Assembly (NCBI GenBank): GCA_049423065.1
Contig: JBMSQB010000149.1
Span: 1 to 5,175, forward strand
Length of the DNA stretch: 5,175 nucleotides
Reading direction: 5' to 3'
DNA from: SYIM01 sp041182885
GTDB lineage: Bacteria; Pseudomonadota; Gammaproteobacteria; Burkholderiales; Burkholderiaceae_E
The notes beneath the pieces are model-generated. The model searched no databases, was not told the origin of the DNA, and was given only the letters and a program-made list of their open reading frames with translations. Each line of letters begins with the position of its first letter. Position 1 is the first letter of the stretch. Positions 1 to 5,175 of this stretch are shown here, piece by piece. The position numbers and the translations under genes were made by a program.

Positions 1-1520
1 TTGCGCAGGATCCACCATCCGAACAGCGGCGTGGCGATCACGGCAGCAAACCACGACACCACCAGCGCCAGCGTGGTGACGCTGAACATGTCGAAGGTGT
101 ACTCGCCGGTGGACGAGCGCGCGAGCGCAATAGGCAGAAACCCTGCAGCGGTGACCAGGGTGCCGCTCAGCATCGGCCAGGCGGTTGAGACGTAAGCGAA
201 GGTGGCGGCCGCGAAGCGGTCAAGTCCTTCTTCCAATTTACGCACCATCATCTCGACCACGATCATGGCGTCGTCCACCAGCAAGCCTAGTGCGATGATC
301 AATGCACCCGTGGAAATGCGGTGAAGATCGATACGCAGCCACGACATCAACAGGAAGGTGGCAAGCAGCACGAGGGGAATGGTCAGGGCCACCACCATGC
401 CTGCTCGCCAGCCCAGCGTCACGAAGCTGACCAGCAGCACGATGGCGATGGCCTCGGCCAGCGCCTTCATGAAGGTGCCTACCGCTTCCTTGACGATGCG
501 TGGCTGGTTGCTGACCTGTTCAAACTCGATGCCCACCGGAAGGTTGGAGCGGATCCGTTCCATCGCTGCGGCCAGGTTGCGGCCCAACTCGAGCACATCG
601 CCATCGCCCTTCATCGATACCGCCAGTCCGATGGCAGGGCGCCCCTGAAAGCGCAGCGTCTGGACGGGCGGATCAGCAATGCCGCGCTCGATGCGCGCGA
701 TTTCGCCCAATCGCAGGATGCGCCCCGACCCGGGTACGGCCAGCGGCAGGTTCCGCAGCGCCTGCACCGAGTCGAGCCCCGTCTCGACCCGCAGCGGCAC
801 AGCATGCGTGGGCAACTGAAGCGCCCCGGCCGGCACGATTGCGTTCTGCGCCTGCAATTGCCCCGCGATCTGCGCCGCGTCCAGCCCGAGCGTTGCCAGT
901 GTGGTGTTGCTGATCTCGAGGTAAAGACGCTCCTGCGGCACGCCCACCAGTTCCACCTTGGACACATCGGGAACCCTCAGCAGTTCCTGACGCACGGCTT
1001 CAAGGTGGTCGCGAAGCTCGAACAGGGTGAAGCCGTCAGCGGTGAATGCGTAGATTGAACCGAAGACGTCGCCAAACTCGTCGTTGAAGAACGGGCCCAG
1101 CACCTCGGCGGGCAGCGTGTGCGAGATGTCGCCGAGTTTCTTTCGTACCTGGTACCACAGCTGAGGCACGTCGCGCTTGGGCGCGGTGTCCTGCAGTTCC
1201 AGAATGATCAGCGACTCGCCCGCCTTGGAGTAGCTCTGGGTACGCTTGAAATACGGAATTTCCTGGAGCTTCTTTTCGATTCGGCTGGTGAGTTGCTCGT
1301 CGACCTGGGCGGGCGTTGCACCCGGCCATAGCGTGCGCACGGTGAGCGCGCGGAAGGTGAAGTCGGGATCCTCGCGCTGGCCCAGCTGGAAGTAGGCGGC
1401 CATGCCGGCGATGGCCACCGCCAGAATGAAGAACAGCGTCAGCTGCTGATGCCGGATCGCCGCCGCCGACAGGTTGAAGCCGCGGCTCATTGGCGCGGTA
1501 TTGAAATCGGACGCGCTCAC
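1..1520 (-). CDS. RND multidrug efflux permease (AcrB-type), N-terminal part, cut by window edge
   Basis: Inner-membrane proton-driven pump subunit of a tripartite efflux system, working with the adaptor encoded just upstream. About 506 residues are present, roughly half of a usual 1,020-1,050-residue RND permease; the rest lies left of position 1. The reading frame was followed without interruption. Visible: a first membrane segment near residues 26-44, the porter-domain region LWPGATPAQVDEQL with a following RIEKKLQEIP, the AQNAIVPAG stretch, further membrane segments from about residue 350, and GLLVDDAMIVVE with the paired Asp at 416-417. These match the proton-relay Asp407/Asp408 of AcrB. 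Start choice: GTG at 1520 overlaps the adaptor stop as GTGA and has an AGGA at 1528-1531, seven bases upstream. The in-frame ATG at 1490 (ten residues shorter) has no ribosome binding site. The family is certain; the sequence style suggests the TriC/MexK-like branch, and the substrate cannot be told. Confidence 0.95.
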   Translation of the reverse strand, partial: MSASDFNTAPMSRGFNLSAAAIRHQQLTLFFILAVAIAGMAAYFQLGQREDPDFTFRALTVRTLWPGATPAQVDEQLTSRIEKKLQEIPYFKRTQSYSKAGESLIILELQDTAPKRDVPQLWYQVRKKLGDISHTLPAEVLGPFFNDEFGDVFGSIYAFTADGFTLFELRDHLEAVRQELLRVPDVSKVELVGVPQERLYLEISNTTLATLGLDAAQIAGQLQAQNAIVPAGALQLPTHAVPLRVETGLDSVQALRNLPLAVPGSGRILRLGEIARIERGIADPPVQTLRFQGRPAIGLAVSMKGDGDVLELGRNLAAAMERIRSNLPVGIEFEQVSNQPRIVKEAVGTFMKALAEAIAIVLLVSFVTLGWRAGMVVALTIPLVLLATFLLMSWLRIDLHRISTGALIIALGLLVDDAMIVVEMMVRKLEEGLDRFAAATFAYVSTAWPMLSGTLVTAAGFLPIALARSSTGEYTFDMFSVTTLALVVSWFAAVIATPLFGWWILR

Positions 1521-2647
1521 GGCGCGGTCCTGACCGAAGCGCCTCCGCTTGCAGGCACCGCATCCGGCAGGCGGACCACCTGGCCGGGTTGCAGCAGATT
1601 GGCGCCCGCGGTCACGACCCACTCTCCACCGCGCAGACCCTCGCGAACCACCACGCCCTCATCGCGGCCCTCGCCCAGTGTCACGGCGATGGGTCGCGCC
1701 GTGCGCGTGGCAGGGTCAACCACCCAGACATTGGGCGTGGCATTGCGCGTTTGCAGCGCAGACAGCGGCACCACGATGGCGGGCGTGACTCCAAGCGCAA
1801 CGCGTACCGTGGCACTCATCCCCCAGCGCACGGTAGGGTCAGGTTGCTCGAACGCAAGACGGGCGGCATAGGTGCGGCTGGCAGGGTCGGCACTGGGCGC
1901 GAGCTCGCGCAGTCGAACATCGAAGACCTTGCCCGGCAGGGCCTCCAGCGTCGCCTTCATGCCGGTACTGGCGCGCAGCGCGTTGATTGCCCGCTCGGGT
2001 ACAGCCACCAGCAGTTCGTTGAGTCCCGTGGGGGCGACCCGGATCACCGTCTGCCCGGCGGCCACCACGCTCCCCGCCTCGGCTTCGACCGCGGTAACGA
2101 TGCCGCTGCGATCTGCCCGGAGCGTTTGGAACACCAGAGCGTTGCGGGCCTGTGTCAAAGCCGCCTGGGCTGCGGTGAGGCGCGCCTCGCTCGAATCGGC
2201 CAGTGCCTGTTGACGCTCGAGTGCCGCGCCGGAAAGAAACCCCTGGTCGCGCAACGCGCGCTGGCGGTTCAGTTCCGCGCGCTGCAAGGCCGCGTCGGCC
2301 TGGGCGGCGTCCACCTGCGCCATCTGAGCGGCAATGGCCGGGGCAACGTCGGCAGGATCCAGCACCGCAAGCGCTTGACCCGCGACCACCGCCTCGCCGA
2401 CATCAACGCGTCGCTCTGCAATTTTGCCGCCAACCCGGAATCCGTAGCGATGCTCGATACGCGGCCGCACTTCGCCTGGCAGGATCAGGCGGTCTTCGGT
2501 GCTGGCGGGTTGTACCTGCATGACACGAACCGGGCGCGGGCGCGCGGTTTCGGGCTCGGCGGCCTGCGACGGCGCCAACTGAGCCGAACAGACCACCAGC
2601 AACGCGGCCGCAAGCGGTGCAACGAGCAGGGTTGGGAGGCGAGGCAT
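1517..2647 (-). CDS. RND efflux periplasmic adaptor (membrane fusion protein, HlyD/AcrA type)
   Basis: Periplasmic adaptor that links an RND permease to an outer-membrane channel. 376 residues, normal for the family. Residues 1-29 form a Sec signal: a hydrophobic stretch LLVAPLAAALLVV, then a likely cleavage after SQA. Cys20 follows LLVV, a poor lipobox because Val is at -1, so a lipoprotein is possible but not favoured. In order: first lipoyl half at about 68-100 (RVGGKIAERRVDVGEAVVAGQ), an Ala/Gln/Arg-rich alpha-helical hairpin at about 102-170, second lipoyl half at 172-205 (SGIVTAVEAEAGSVV), beta-barrel at 208-285 containing SRTYAARLAF, and a membrane-proximal domain to the end. The frame stays open upstream to 2767, but those 40 residues do not look like an adaptor; ATG 2647 directly precedes the signal peptide. 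No clear Shine-Dalgarno is seen before it. The gene is first in an operon with the permease. Only one adaptor is present, unlike two-adaptor TriABC systems. Confidence 0.94.
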   Translation of the reverse strand: MPRLPTLLVAPLAAALLVVCSAQLAPSQAAEPETARPRPVRVMQVQPASTEDRLILPGEVRPRIEHRYGFRVGGKIAERRVDVGEAVVAGQALAVLDPADVAPAIAAQMAQVDAAQADAALQRAELNRQRALRDQGFLSGAALERQQALADSSEARLTAAQAALTQARNALVFQTLRADRSGIVTAVEAEAGSVVAAGQTVIRVAPTGLNELLVAVPERAINALRASTGMKATLEALPGKVFDVRLRELAPSADPASRTYAARLAFEQPDPTVRWGMSATVRVALGVTPAIVVPLSALQTRNATPNVWVVDPATRTARPIAVTLGEGRDEGVVVREGLRGGEWVVTAGANLLQPGQVVRLPDAVPASGGASVRTAP

Positions 2648-2666
2648 GGTGGAGGCTAAAAATCGT

Positions 2667-2685
2667 TTAATGTGAAAGACGTTAA
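2667..2685. promoter_or_regulatory. Imperfect inverted repeat upstream of the efflux operon, possible operator
   Basis: TTAATGT, spacer GAAAG, then ACGTTAA: seven-base arms with one mismatch, lying 20 bp upstream of the adaptor ATG in the AT-richest part of this spacer. Size and place suit a repressor site controlling the efflux operon. I could not identify a convincing -35/-10 pair here, and the repeat does not match the one in the tetR-GST region. The regulator is unknown. Confidence 0.3.
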
Positions 2686-2799
2686 CATCCGCCCATTTTG
2701 CCAGAGCGTGCAGGGCAAGCGAACCGATCGCCTCGGCGCGCGGTCGGGGAATACACCCGTGGCCCACACACCCAATGACACTGATGCTGCGCCTCGGTC

Positions 2800-2817
2800 A
2801 ATCATTGATTTGATCAA
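2800..2817. repeat. Two overlapping short palindromes at the end of the toxin remnant
   Basis: AATCATTGATT (five-base arms around one T, 2800-2810) overlaps the perfect palindrome TTGATCAA (2810-2817). They cover the distal stop codon of the PIN remnant at 2814-2816. Short and AT-rich, so chance is a real possibility; too small and without a T-run to be an intrinsic terminator. Confidence 0.25.
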
Positions 2818-3233
2818 GGGCTATGAATTTCGGCCAAAGCTTGCGTAGGGGTGAGGATGCGCAGGCCAGTCGGGGCCCGTGCAGTCAGCAGGTCCGAATC
2901 ACCGCTGACCAGCAGAGCCCCACGAGCCTACAGGGCCGTGGCGATGAATTTGTCGTCGTCCGGGTCGCAGCTCCACCCCCCTTGGTGATCAATTTCCACC
3001 CAGGGGGCGCTGGCTGAGAGGTCGCGCAGCACGCGCTCTCGCATATCCAGGCTGATGTAGCGGTCGAACTTGGGGCGGTAGAGCCGGCCACGCAACTCTT
3101 CAAACGTGGGCTCGGAAAACACGGTGCGCGCTTCTGCCAGCACCCGCTGCACCAGCACATACGGACTGCCCTGTCGGGACAGGACCGCACTGATCAGCAC
3201 ATTGGTGTCGAGCACCCAGTCATGACTCGTCAC
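2814..3233 (-). pseudogene. PIN-domain toxin of a type II toxin-antitoxin pair, interrupted by an in-frame amber codon
   Basis: PIN-domain toxins are metal-dependent ribonucleases; this one resembles the putative toxin-antitoxin toxin PIN family (COG1569/TIGR00305 type). From GTG 3233 the protein runs 101 residues to a TAG at 2928-2930. Present: DTNVLISAVLS (Asp9), EPTFEELRGRLYRPKF (Glu46) and CDPDDDKF (Asp90 and following). The fourth conserved element, normally SGDxDLL, is absent from this product. Reading on in the same frame past the TAG gives 37 more residues, with LLVSGDSDLLTA and GLRILTPTQALAEI, then TGA at 2814-2816. Together this makes the usual full length of about 138 residues, so a single base change made the stop. 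The GTG start overlaps the antitoxin end by 14 bp and has AGGA at 3242-3245, eight bases upstream. The truncated product is probably inactive. Amber suppression or a sequencing error are the alternatives. Confidence 0.85.
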
Positions 3234-3471
3234 GCAGCAGTTCCTGCAGCAACTCGGGTGTCATGCCAGACTGTTCGGATTGCTGGCTGCTTGCTGCCAG
3301 CGTGTGCTGCAGGCGGTTGGCGTAGAACTGACGCATGGCTTCGTAGTCTTCCGCCGACACCAGAACGCCCACGACGCGGTCGCGGCGCATGACCCGTACG
3401 GGCTCGCGTTGGGCCATGTCGATAAACTGACCAAACTGGGTTTTGGCTTCATTGGCGGTTAGCGTACGCAT
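3220..3471 (-). CDS. Type II antitoxin, Phd/YefM family
   Basis: 83-residue antitoxin, the usual size. The N-terminal half has the Phd/YefM DNA-binding fold signature: MRTLTANEAKTQFGQFID, then EPVRVMRRDRVVGVLVSAEDYEAM (about residues 23-46). The C-terminal part (about 60-83: Gln/Ser-rich, then TPELLQELLRDES) would be the flexible toxin-binding tail. Family knowledge: the antitoxin neutralises its toxin by direct binding and represses its own operon, with the complex binding palindromes upstream. Start: ATG 3471 begins the conserved fold; the open frame continues upstream to 3546, but those 25 residues run through the inverted-repeat cluster and do not fit the family. No strong ribosome binding site is seen. 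The next gene, the PIN toxin, overlaps by 14 bp and is amber-interrupted, so this may be an orphaned antitoxin kept as a repressor or as protection against related toxins. Confidence 0.88.
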   Translation of the reverse strand: MRTLTANEAKTQFGQFIDMAQREPVRVMRRDRVVGVLVSAEDYEAMRQFYANRLQHTLAASSQQSEQSGMTPELLQELLRDES

Positions 3472-3486
3472 GCCGTTGAAAATAGC

Positions 3487-3519
3487 ACGAATCGTTCGAT
3501 TCGTTCCAAACGATCGATC
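3487..3519. promoter_or_regulatory. Inverted-repeat cluster upstream of the antitoxin, probable autoregulatory operator
   Basis: Perfect inverted repeat ACGAATCGTTCGATTCGT (eight-base arms around TT, 3487-3504), followed by TCGTTCCAAACGA (five-base arms, 3501-3513) and the palindrome GATCGATC (3512-3519). The cluster ends 15 bases before the antitoxin ATG at 3471, where a Phd/YefM protein usually binds to repress its operon. No good -35/-10 pair could be assigned. The TGTACA core known from E. coli YefM sites is absent. Confidence 0.55.
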
Positions 3520-3566
3520 AACCCGCGCACCGCAGCCTCGACGCAATCCCGCGTATGCAAATGGCG

Positions 3567-3584
3567 AAGCATCGATACATGCTT
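3567..3584. repeat. Inverted repeat at the tetR stop codon
   Basis: AAGCAT and ATGCTT, perfect six-base arms around six bases, overlapping the TAA of the TetR gene (3583-3585). In the minus direction no run of T follows, so it is at best a weak mRNA 3'-end hairpin and not a standard intrinsic terminator. The AGCAT/TGCTT-like arms echo the tetR operator at 4335-4352, perhaps by chance. Confidence 0.3.
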
Positions 3585-4290
3585 ACTGCGCCGCCCGCCT
3601 TCGTCCTGAGGTGGGCGTGGCGAGCGCTCTGAGGCAGTCCGTCCCGACGCGCTGGACCATCGCATCAACGCCTTCAGGGGGCACAGCGATGACCCGACGG
3701 GTGAGCAAGGTTGCAAGACCGTGAATCGCCGACCACACGAGGAGTTCCGCGCCCGCGCGGCGCTGTGGGCTGATGACGCCGGTTGCCAGCAATTCATCAA
3801 GGATCCTGGACAGTGCGCCGTAGGGTCCCCCGTACGCAGGTGACTGGGCAAGCGGATCAACACAAGGAAGCCCGGCGTCGTACGGCCCGAACATCACCGA
3901 GAATCGCTCCGGCTGGTCGAGCGCGAATGCAACGTAGGCGCGGCCCTGCGCGAGAAAACGTGCCTGCGCGGCACGGACGCCTCTCCCACGAACCGCGCGC
4001 ATGGCCTCGTCAAAGCGCTGCCCCAGTTCGACGAATCCGTCCGCTGCGATCGCCCCCAACAATGCAGACTTGTCTTCGAAATGCCGGTACGCAGCGCTCG
4101 GCGACACGCCCACCACTATTGCCGCCTGCCGGAGCGAAAAGCCTTCGGCGCCATGCTTGCCAATGAGCGTGAGCGCAGCACGCTTGAGCGCGGCGGGTAA
4201 ATCACCGTGGTGGTAGTGATCGCGCGAAGGTGCGACCGCCGCTGAGGCGGCTTTCAATACCTGTCGGGCGCTCGGTGCGCTGGATGCCAT
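3583..4290 (-). CDS. TetR/AcrR-family transcriptional repressor with WHG-type C-terminal domain
   Basis: Cytoplasmic one-component regulator of 235 residues: an N-terminal helix-turn-helix that binds a palindrome as a dimer and a C-terminal ligand pocket. The DNA-binding part spans about residues 26-80: YHHGDLPAALKRAAL, then the helix-turn-helix FSLRQAAIVVGVSPSAAYRHF. The C-terminal half has WSAIHGLATLL (Trp186, His190, Gly191), the motif that names the WHG class, and a QPERFSVMFGP segment typical of these regulators. The first 25 residues are a low-complexity Ala/Ser tail; a later start cannot be excluded, but ATG 4290 is the natural one. The gene is divergent from the GST-SDR pair, and the shared spacer has a perfect 18-bp palindrome that covers the predicted tetR -10. 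This implies repression of itself and of the GST operon, relieved by an unknown ligand. It is not next to the efflux operon, so control of that pump is only possible. Confidence 0.93.
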   Translation of the reverse strand: MASSAPSARQVLKAASAAVAPSRDHYHHGDLPAALKRAALTLIGKHGAEGFSLRQAAIVVGVSPSAAYRHFEDKSALLGAIAADGFVELGQRFDEAMRAVRGRGVRAAQARFLAQGRAYVAFALDQPERFSVMFGPYDAGLPCVDPLAQSPAYGGPYGALSRILDELLATGVISPQRRAGAELLVWSAIHGLATLLTRRVIAVPPEGVDAMVQRVGTDCLRALATPTSGRRRAAQ

Positions 4291-4299
4291 CCCGGAATG

Positions 4300-4328
4300 T
4301 TGACAGCTATCACATCAATTCGTAAAGT
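4300..4328 (+). promoter_or_regulatory. Predicted sigma-70 promoter for the GST-SDR operon
   Basis: TTGACA (perfect -35, 4300-4305), a 17-bp spacer, then TAAAGT (4323-4328, four of six bases of the -10 consensus). Transcription would begin near 4335, inside the 18-bp inverted repeat, leaving a leader of about 95 bases before the GST start. The optimal spacer and perfect -35 make this the best promoter in the window. Confidence 0.65.
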
Positions 4329-4334
4329 GAACAG

Positions 4335-4352
4335 TGCTTATATCAATAAGCA
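4335..4352. promoter_or_regulatory. Perfect 18-bp inverted repeat, predicted TetR-type operator
   Basis: TGCTTATATCAATAAGCA: seven-base perfect arms around ATCA. The size fits known TetR-family operators. It lies in the divergent tetR-GST spacer, at the predicted start site of the rightward promoter and over the predicted leftward -10, so one bound repressor could silence both directions. Binding by the neighbouring TetR protein is an inference from position and symmetry. Confidence 0.65.
4337..4345 (-). promoter_or_regulatory. Predicted extended -10 of the tetR promoter
   Basis: On the minus strand, TGATATAAG gives a TGn extension followed by TATAAG, five of six bases of the -10 consensus. 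No good -35 lies 17 bp upstream, as is usual for extended -10 promoters. It sits wholly inside the 18-bp inverted repeat, which would make tetR self-repressing. The start site would be near 4330, about 40 bases before the tetR ATG. Confidence 0.45.
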
Positions 4353-4419
4353 TCGCGCTGATGATTCGCGGCAGACCAGGGCCCCGGGTAATCGATGAGG
4401 CGGGACACTTTTCGACAAC

Positions 4420-4425
4420 GAGGAG
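4420..4425 (+). promoter_or_regulatory. Ribosome binding site that fixes the GST start
   Basis: GAGGAG ends four bases before ATG 4430. It supports this start over the in-frame GTG at 4334, which lies at the predicted transcription start and has no upstream binding site. Confidence 0.7.
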
Positions 4426-4429
4426 AGCC

Positions 4430-5038
4430 ATGATCCTTTACGACCTGCCCGCCGGCATGCATCCCCGCCGAGTTCGAATTTTTCTCGCTGAGAAAGACCA
4501 GACCATTCCCTCCCTTGCGATTGACGCAGCCAAGGGTGAGAACGGTCAGCCCGAGTTTCTCCGCCTCAACCCAATGGGTCGATTGCCCGTGTTGGTTCTC
4601 GATGACGGCACGGCAATCTCCGAGTCGCTCGCCATCTGCCGCTATCTCGAATCCCTATATCCACACCCCCCGCTGCTGGGAGTTGGCGCGCTGGAGATCG
4701 CCAAGGTCGATATGTGGATCCGACGCATGGAGCAGCAGATCTCAAACCCGATCGGCGACATCTTCATGCACACTAGCGATTTCTATCGAAGCCGCATCAC
4801 CCAGGTGCCCGCTTACGCGGAGTGGTCGCGCGAAAAGGTCATGAAATCATTTGCCTGGCTTGACGGCGTACTTTCCGACCGCCCCTTCATTGCCGGGGCG
4901 AACTACACGGTCGCCGATATCGTGGCGCAGTGTGCGCTGGTGTTGGGCAAGGCGGTGGGAGTCCGCGTCCCGCCCGAACATGCGCATCTTGCCCGCTGGT
5001 TCGCAGAGGTCAGCGCTCGTCCCACGGCTCGCGCATAG
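4430..5038 (+). CDS. Glutathione S-transferase family protein
   Basis: Cytoplasmic 202-residue GST, a usual length. Residues 1-78 form the thioredoxin-like glutathione-binding domain: LYDLPAGMHPRRVRIFLAEK, then NPMGRLPVL with the conserved cis-proline (Pro53), and the glutathione gamma-glutamyl site Glu65-Ser66 in AISESLAICRYLE. Residues about 85-202 form the helical substrate domain, with the RPFIAGANYTVADI folding motif (Thr160/Asp163) and a closing ARWFAEVSARPTA. Odd: by hand alignment to beta-class GSTs (MKLYYxPGxCS), the catalytic Cys10 is Met10, the following Ser is His11 and Tyr5 is Asp5, so the catalytic residue is not obvious. The start is fixed by GAGGAG upstream; an extension to GTG 4334 would put the operator inside the gene. 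It is first in an operon with a dehydrogenase/reductase and divergent from a TetR repressor, which suggests substrate-inducible conjugation or glutathione-dependent cleavage. The substrate is unknown. Confidence 0.93.
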   Translation: MILYDLPAGMHPRRVRIFLAEKDQTIPSLAIDAAKGENGQPEFLRLNPMGRLPVLVLDDGTAISESLAICRYLESLYPHPPLLGVGALEIAKVDMWIRRMEQQISNPIGDIFMHTSDFYRSRITQVPAYAEWSREKVMKSFAWLDGVLSDRPFIAGANYTVADIVAQCALVLGKAVGVRVPPEHAHLARWFAEVSARPTARA

Positions 5039-5054
5039 CGAAAGGTCGGCCCAC

Positions 5055-5175
5055 ATGAATGCGCCAGGCGTGTGCTGTGTGATCGGTGCGGGCGATGCAA
5101 CCGGCGGCGCCATCGCCAAACGCTTTGCGCGCGGGGGCTACGAGGTGTGTGTAGCCCGTCGAACCGAATCGGCGC
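5055..5175 (+). CDS. Short-chain dehydrogenase/reductase (SDR), N-terminal part, cut by window edge
   Basis: Only the first 40 residues are in the window, of a usual 240-260. They form the start of a Rossmann fold: a hydrophobic strand VCCVIG, then the glycine-rich nucleotide loop GAGDATGGAIAKRFA (a variant of the SDR TGxxxGxG), helix, and second strand YEVCVARR. The Arg pair at the end of the second strand, in place of an Asp, favours NADP(H) over NAD(H); this is an inference. ATG 5055 is preceded by GAAAGG at 5040-5045, nine bases upstream, and starts 16 bp after the GST stop, so the two genes are probably co-transcribed from the promoter at 4300-4328. The substrate is unknown, but pairing with a GST suggests oxidation or reduction of a compound that is also handled by glutathione. 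Confidence 0.85.
   Translation, partial: MNAPGVCCVIGAGDATGGAIAKRFARGGYEVCVARRTESA

Noticed and set aside
321..1058. A 245-residue plus-strand open frame opposite the permease
   Set aside because: It lies fully antisense to an uninterrupted, well-conserved RND permease; its His/Gln/Arg-rich translation is typical of an opposite-strand shadow in GC-rich DNA and shows no domain.
1589..2659. A 356-residue plus-strand open frame opposite the adaptor
   Set aside because: The minus strand encodes a complete adaptor with all its domains; the plus-strand translation is Arg/Gly/His-rich without recognisable motifs.
2648..2767. A 40-residue N-terminal extension of the adaptor
   Set aside because: It places charged, non-signal sequence before a clear signal peptide and runs through the operator-like repeat.
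3472..3546. A 25-residue N-terminal extension of the antitoxin
   Set aside because: These codons overlie the inverted-repeat cluster, and the Phd/YefM fold begins at ATG 3471.
3567..3584. Intrinsic terminator after tetR
   Set aside because: The six-base stem is AT-rich and no T-run follows in the minus direction.
3459..3863. A 134-residue minus-strand open frame overlapping the end of tetR and the antitoxin leader
   Set aside because: It is the alternative frame of the TetR gene and has no recognisable domain; the TetR frame has a clear helix-turn-helix and WHG motif.
4334..4429. A 32-residue N-terminal extension of the GST from GTG 4334
   Set aside because: It would begin at the predicted transcription start inside the palindrome, while ATG 4430 has GAGGAG and opens the conserved GST fold.

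Overview
The window is GC-rich with a strong G/C preference in the third codon position. The gene families present (an RND efflux pair, a TetR-type regulator with a glutathione S-transferase, a PIN/Phd toxin-antitoxin pair) suit a free-living betaproteobacterium of the Burkholderiales type. That placement is an inference from composition and family style; no marker gene is present.

Layout, left to right. (1) Positions 1-2647, minus strand: a two-gene tripartite-efflux operon. The periplasmic adaptor comes first and the inner-membrane RND permease second, overlapping by 4 bp; the permease runs off the left edge. (2) Positions 2648-2813: a spacer holding the start region of the efflux operon, with an imperfect inverted repeat close to the adaptor start. 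(3) Positions 2814-3471, minus strand: a type II toxin-antitoxin operon. The Phd/YefM-like antitoxin looks intact. The PIN-domain toxin is interrupted by an in-frame amber codon at codon 102 of 139, and the missing C-terminal part, including the SGD motif, is still readable in the same frame behind the stop. A cluster of inverted repeats lies just upstream of the antitoxin. (4) Positions 3583-4290, minus strand: a TetR/AcrR-family repressor with a WHG-type C-terminal domain. (5) Positions 4291-4429: a compact divergent control region with a near-consensus promoter towards the right, a perfect 18-bp inverted repeat at its predicted start site, and an extended -10 element for tetR inside the same repeat. 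(6) Positions 4430-5175, plus strand: a small glutathione S-transferase and, 16 bp later, the start of an NAD(P)-dependent short-chain dehydrogenase/reductase cut by the right edge.

How the parts work together: the adaptor and permease should form an exporter with an outer-membrane channel encoded elsewhere. The TetR-type protein probably represses both itself and the GST-SDR operon through the shared operator, giving an inducible two-enzyme module for an unknown electrophilic or carbonyl-containing compound. The toxin-antitoxin remnant sits between the two as a probably decaying accessory unit. I see no rRNA, tRNA, insertion sequence, CRISPR array or convincing intrinsic terminator, and no gene-free stretch longer than about 170 bases. 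The most noteworthy items are the amber-interrupted toxin and the tight TetR-GST-SDR control region; nothing here is clearly an unprecedented system.
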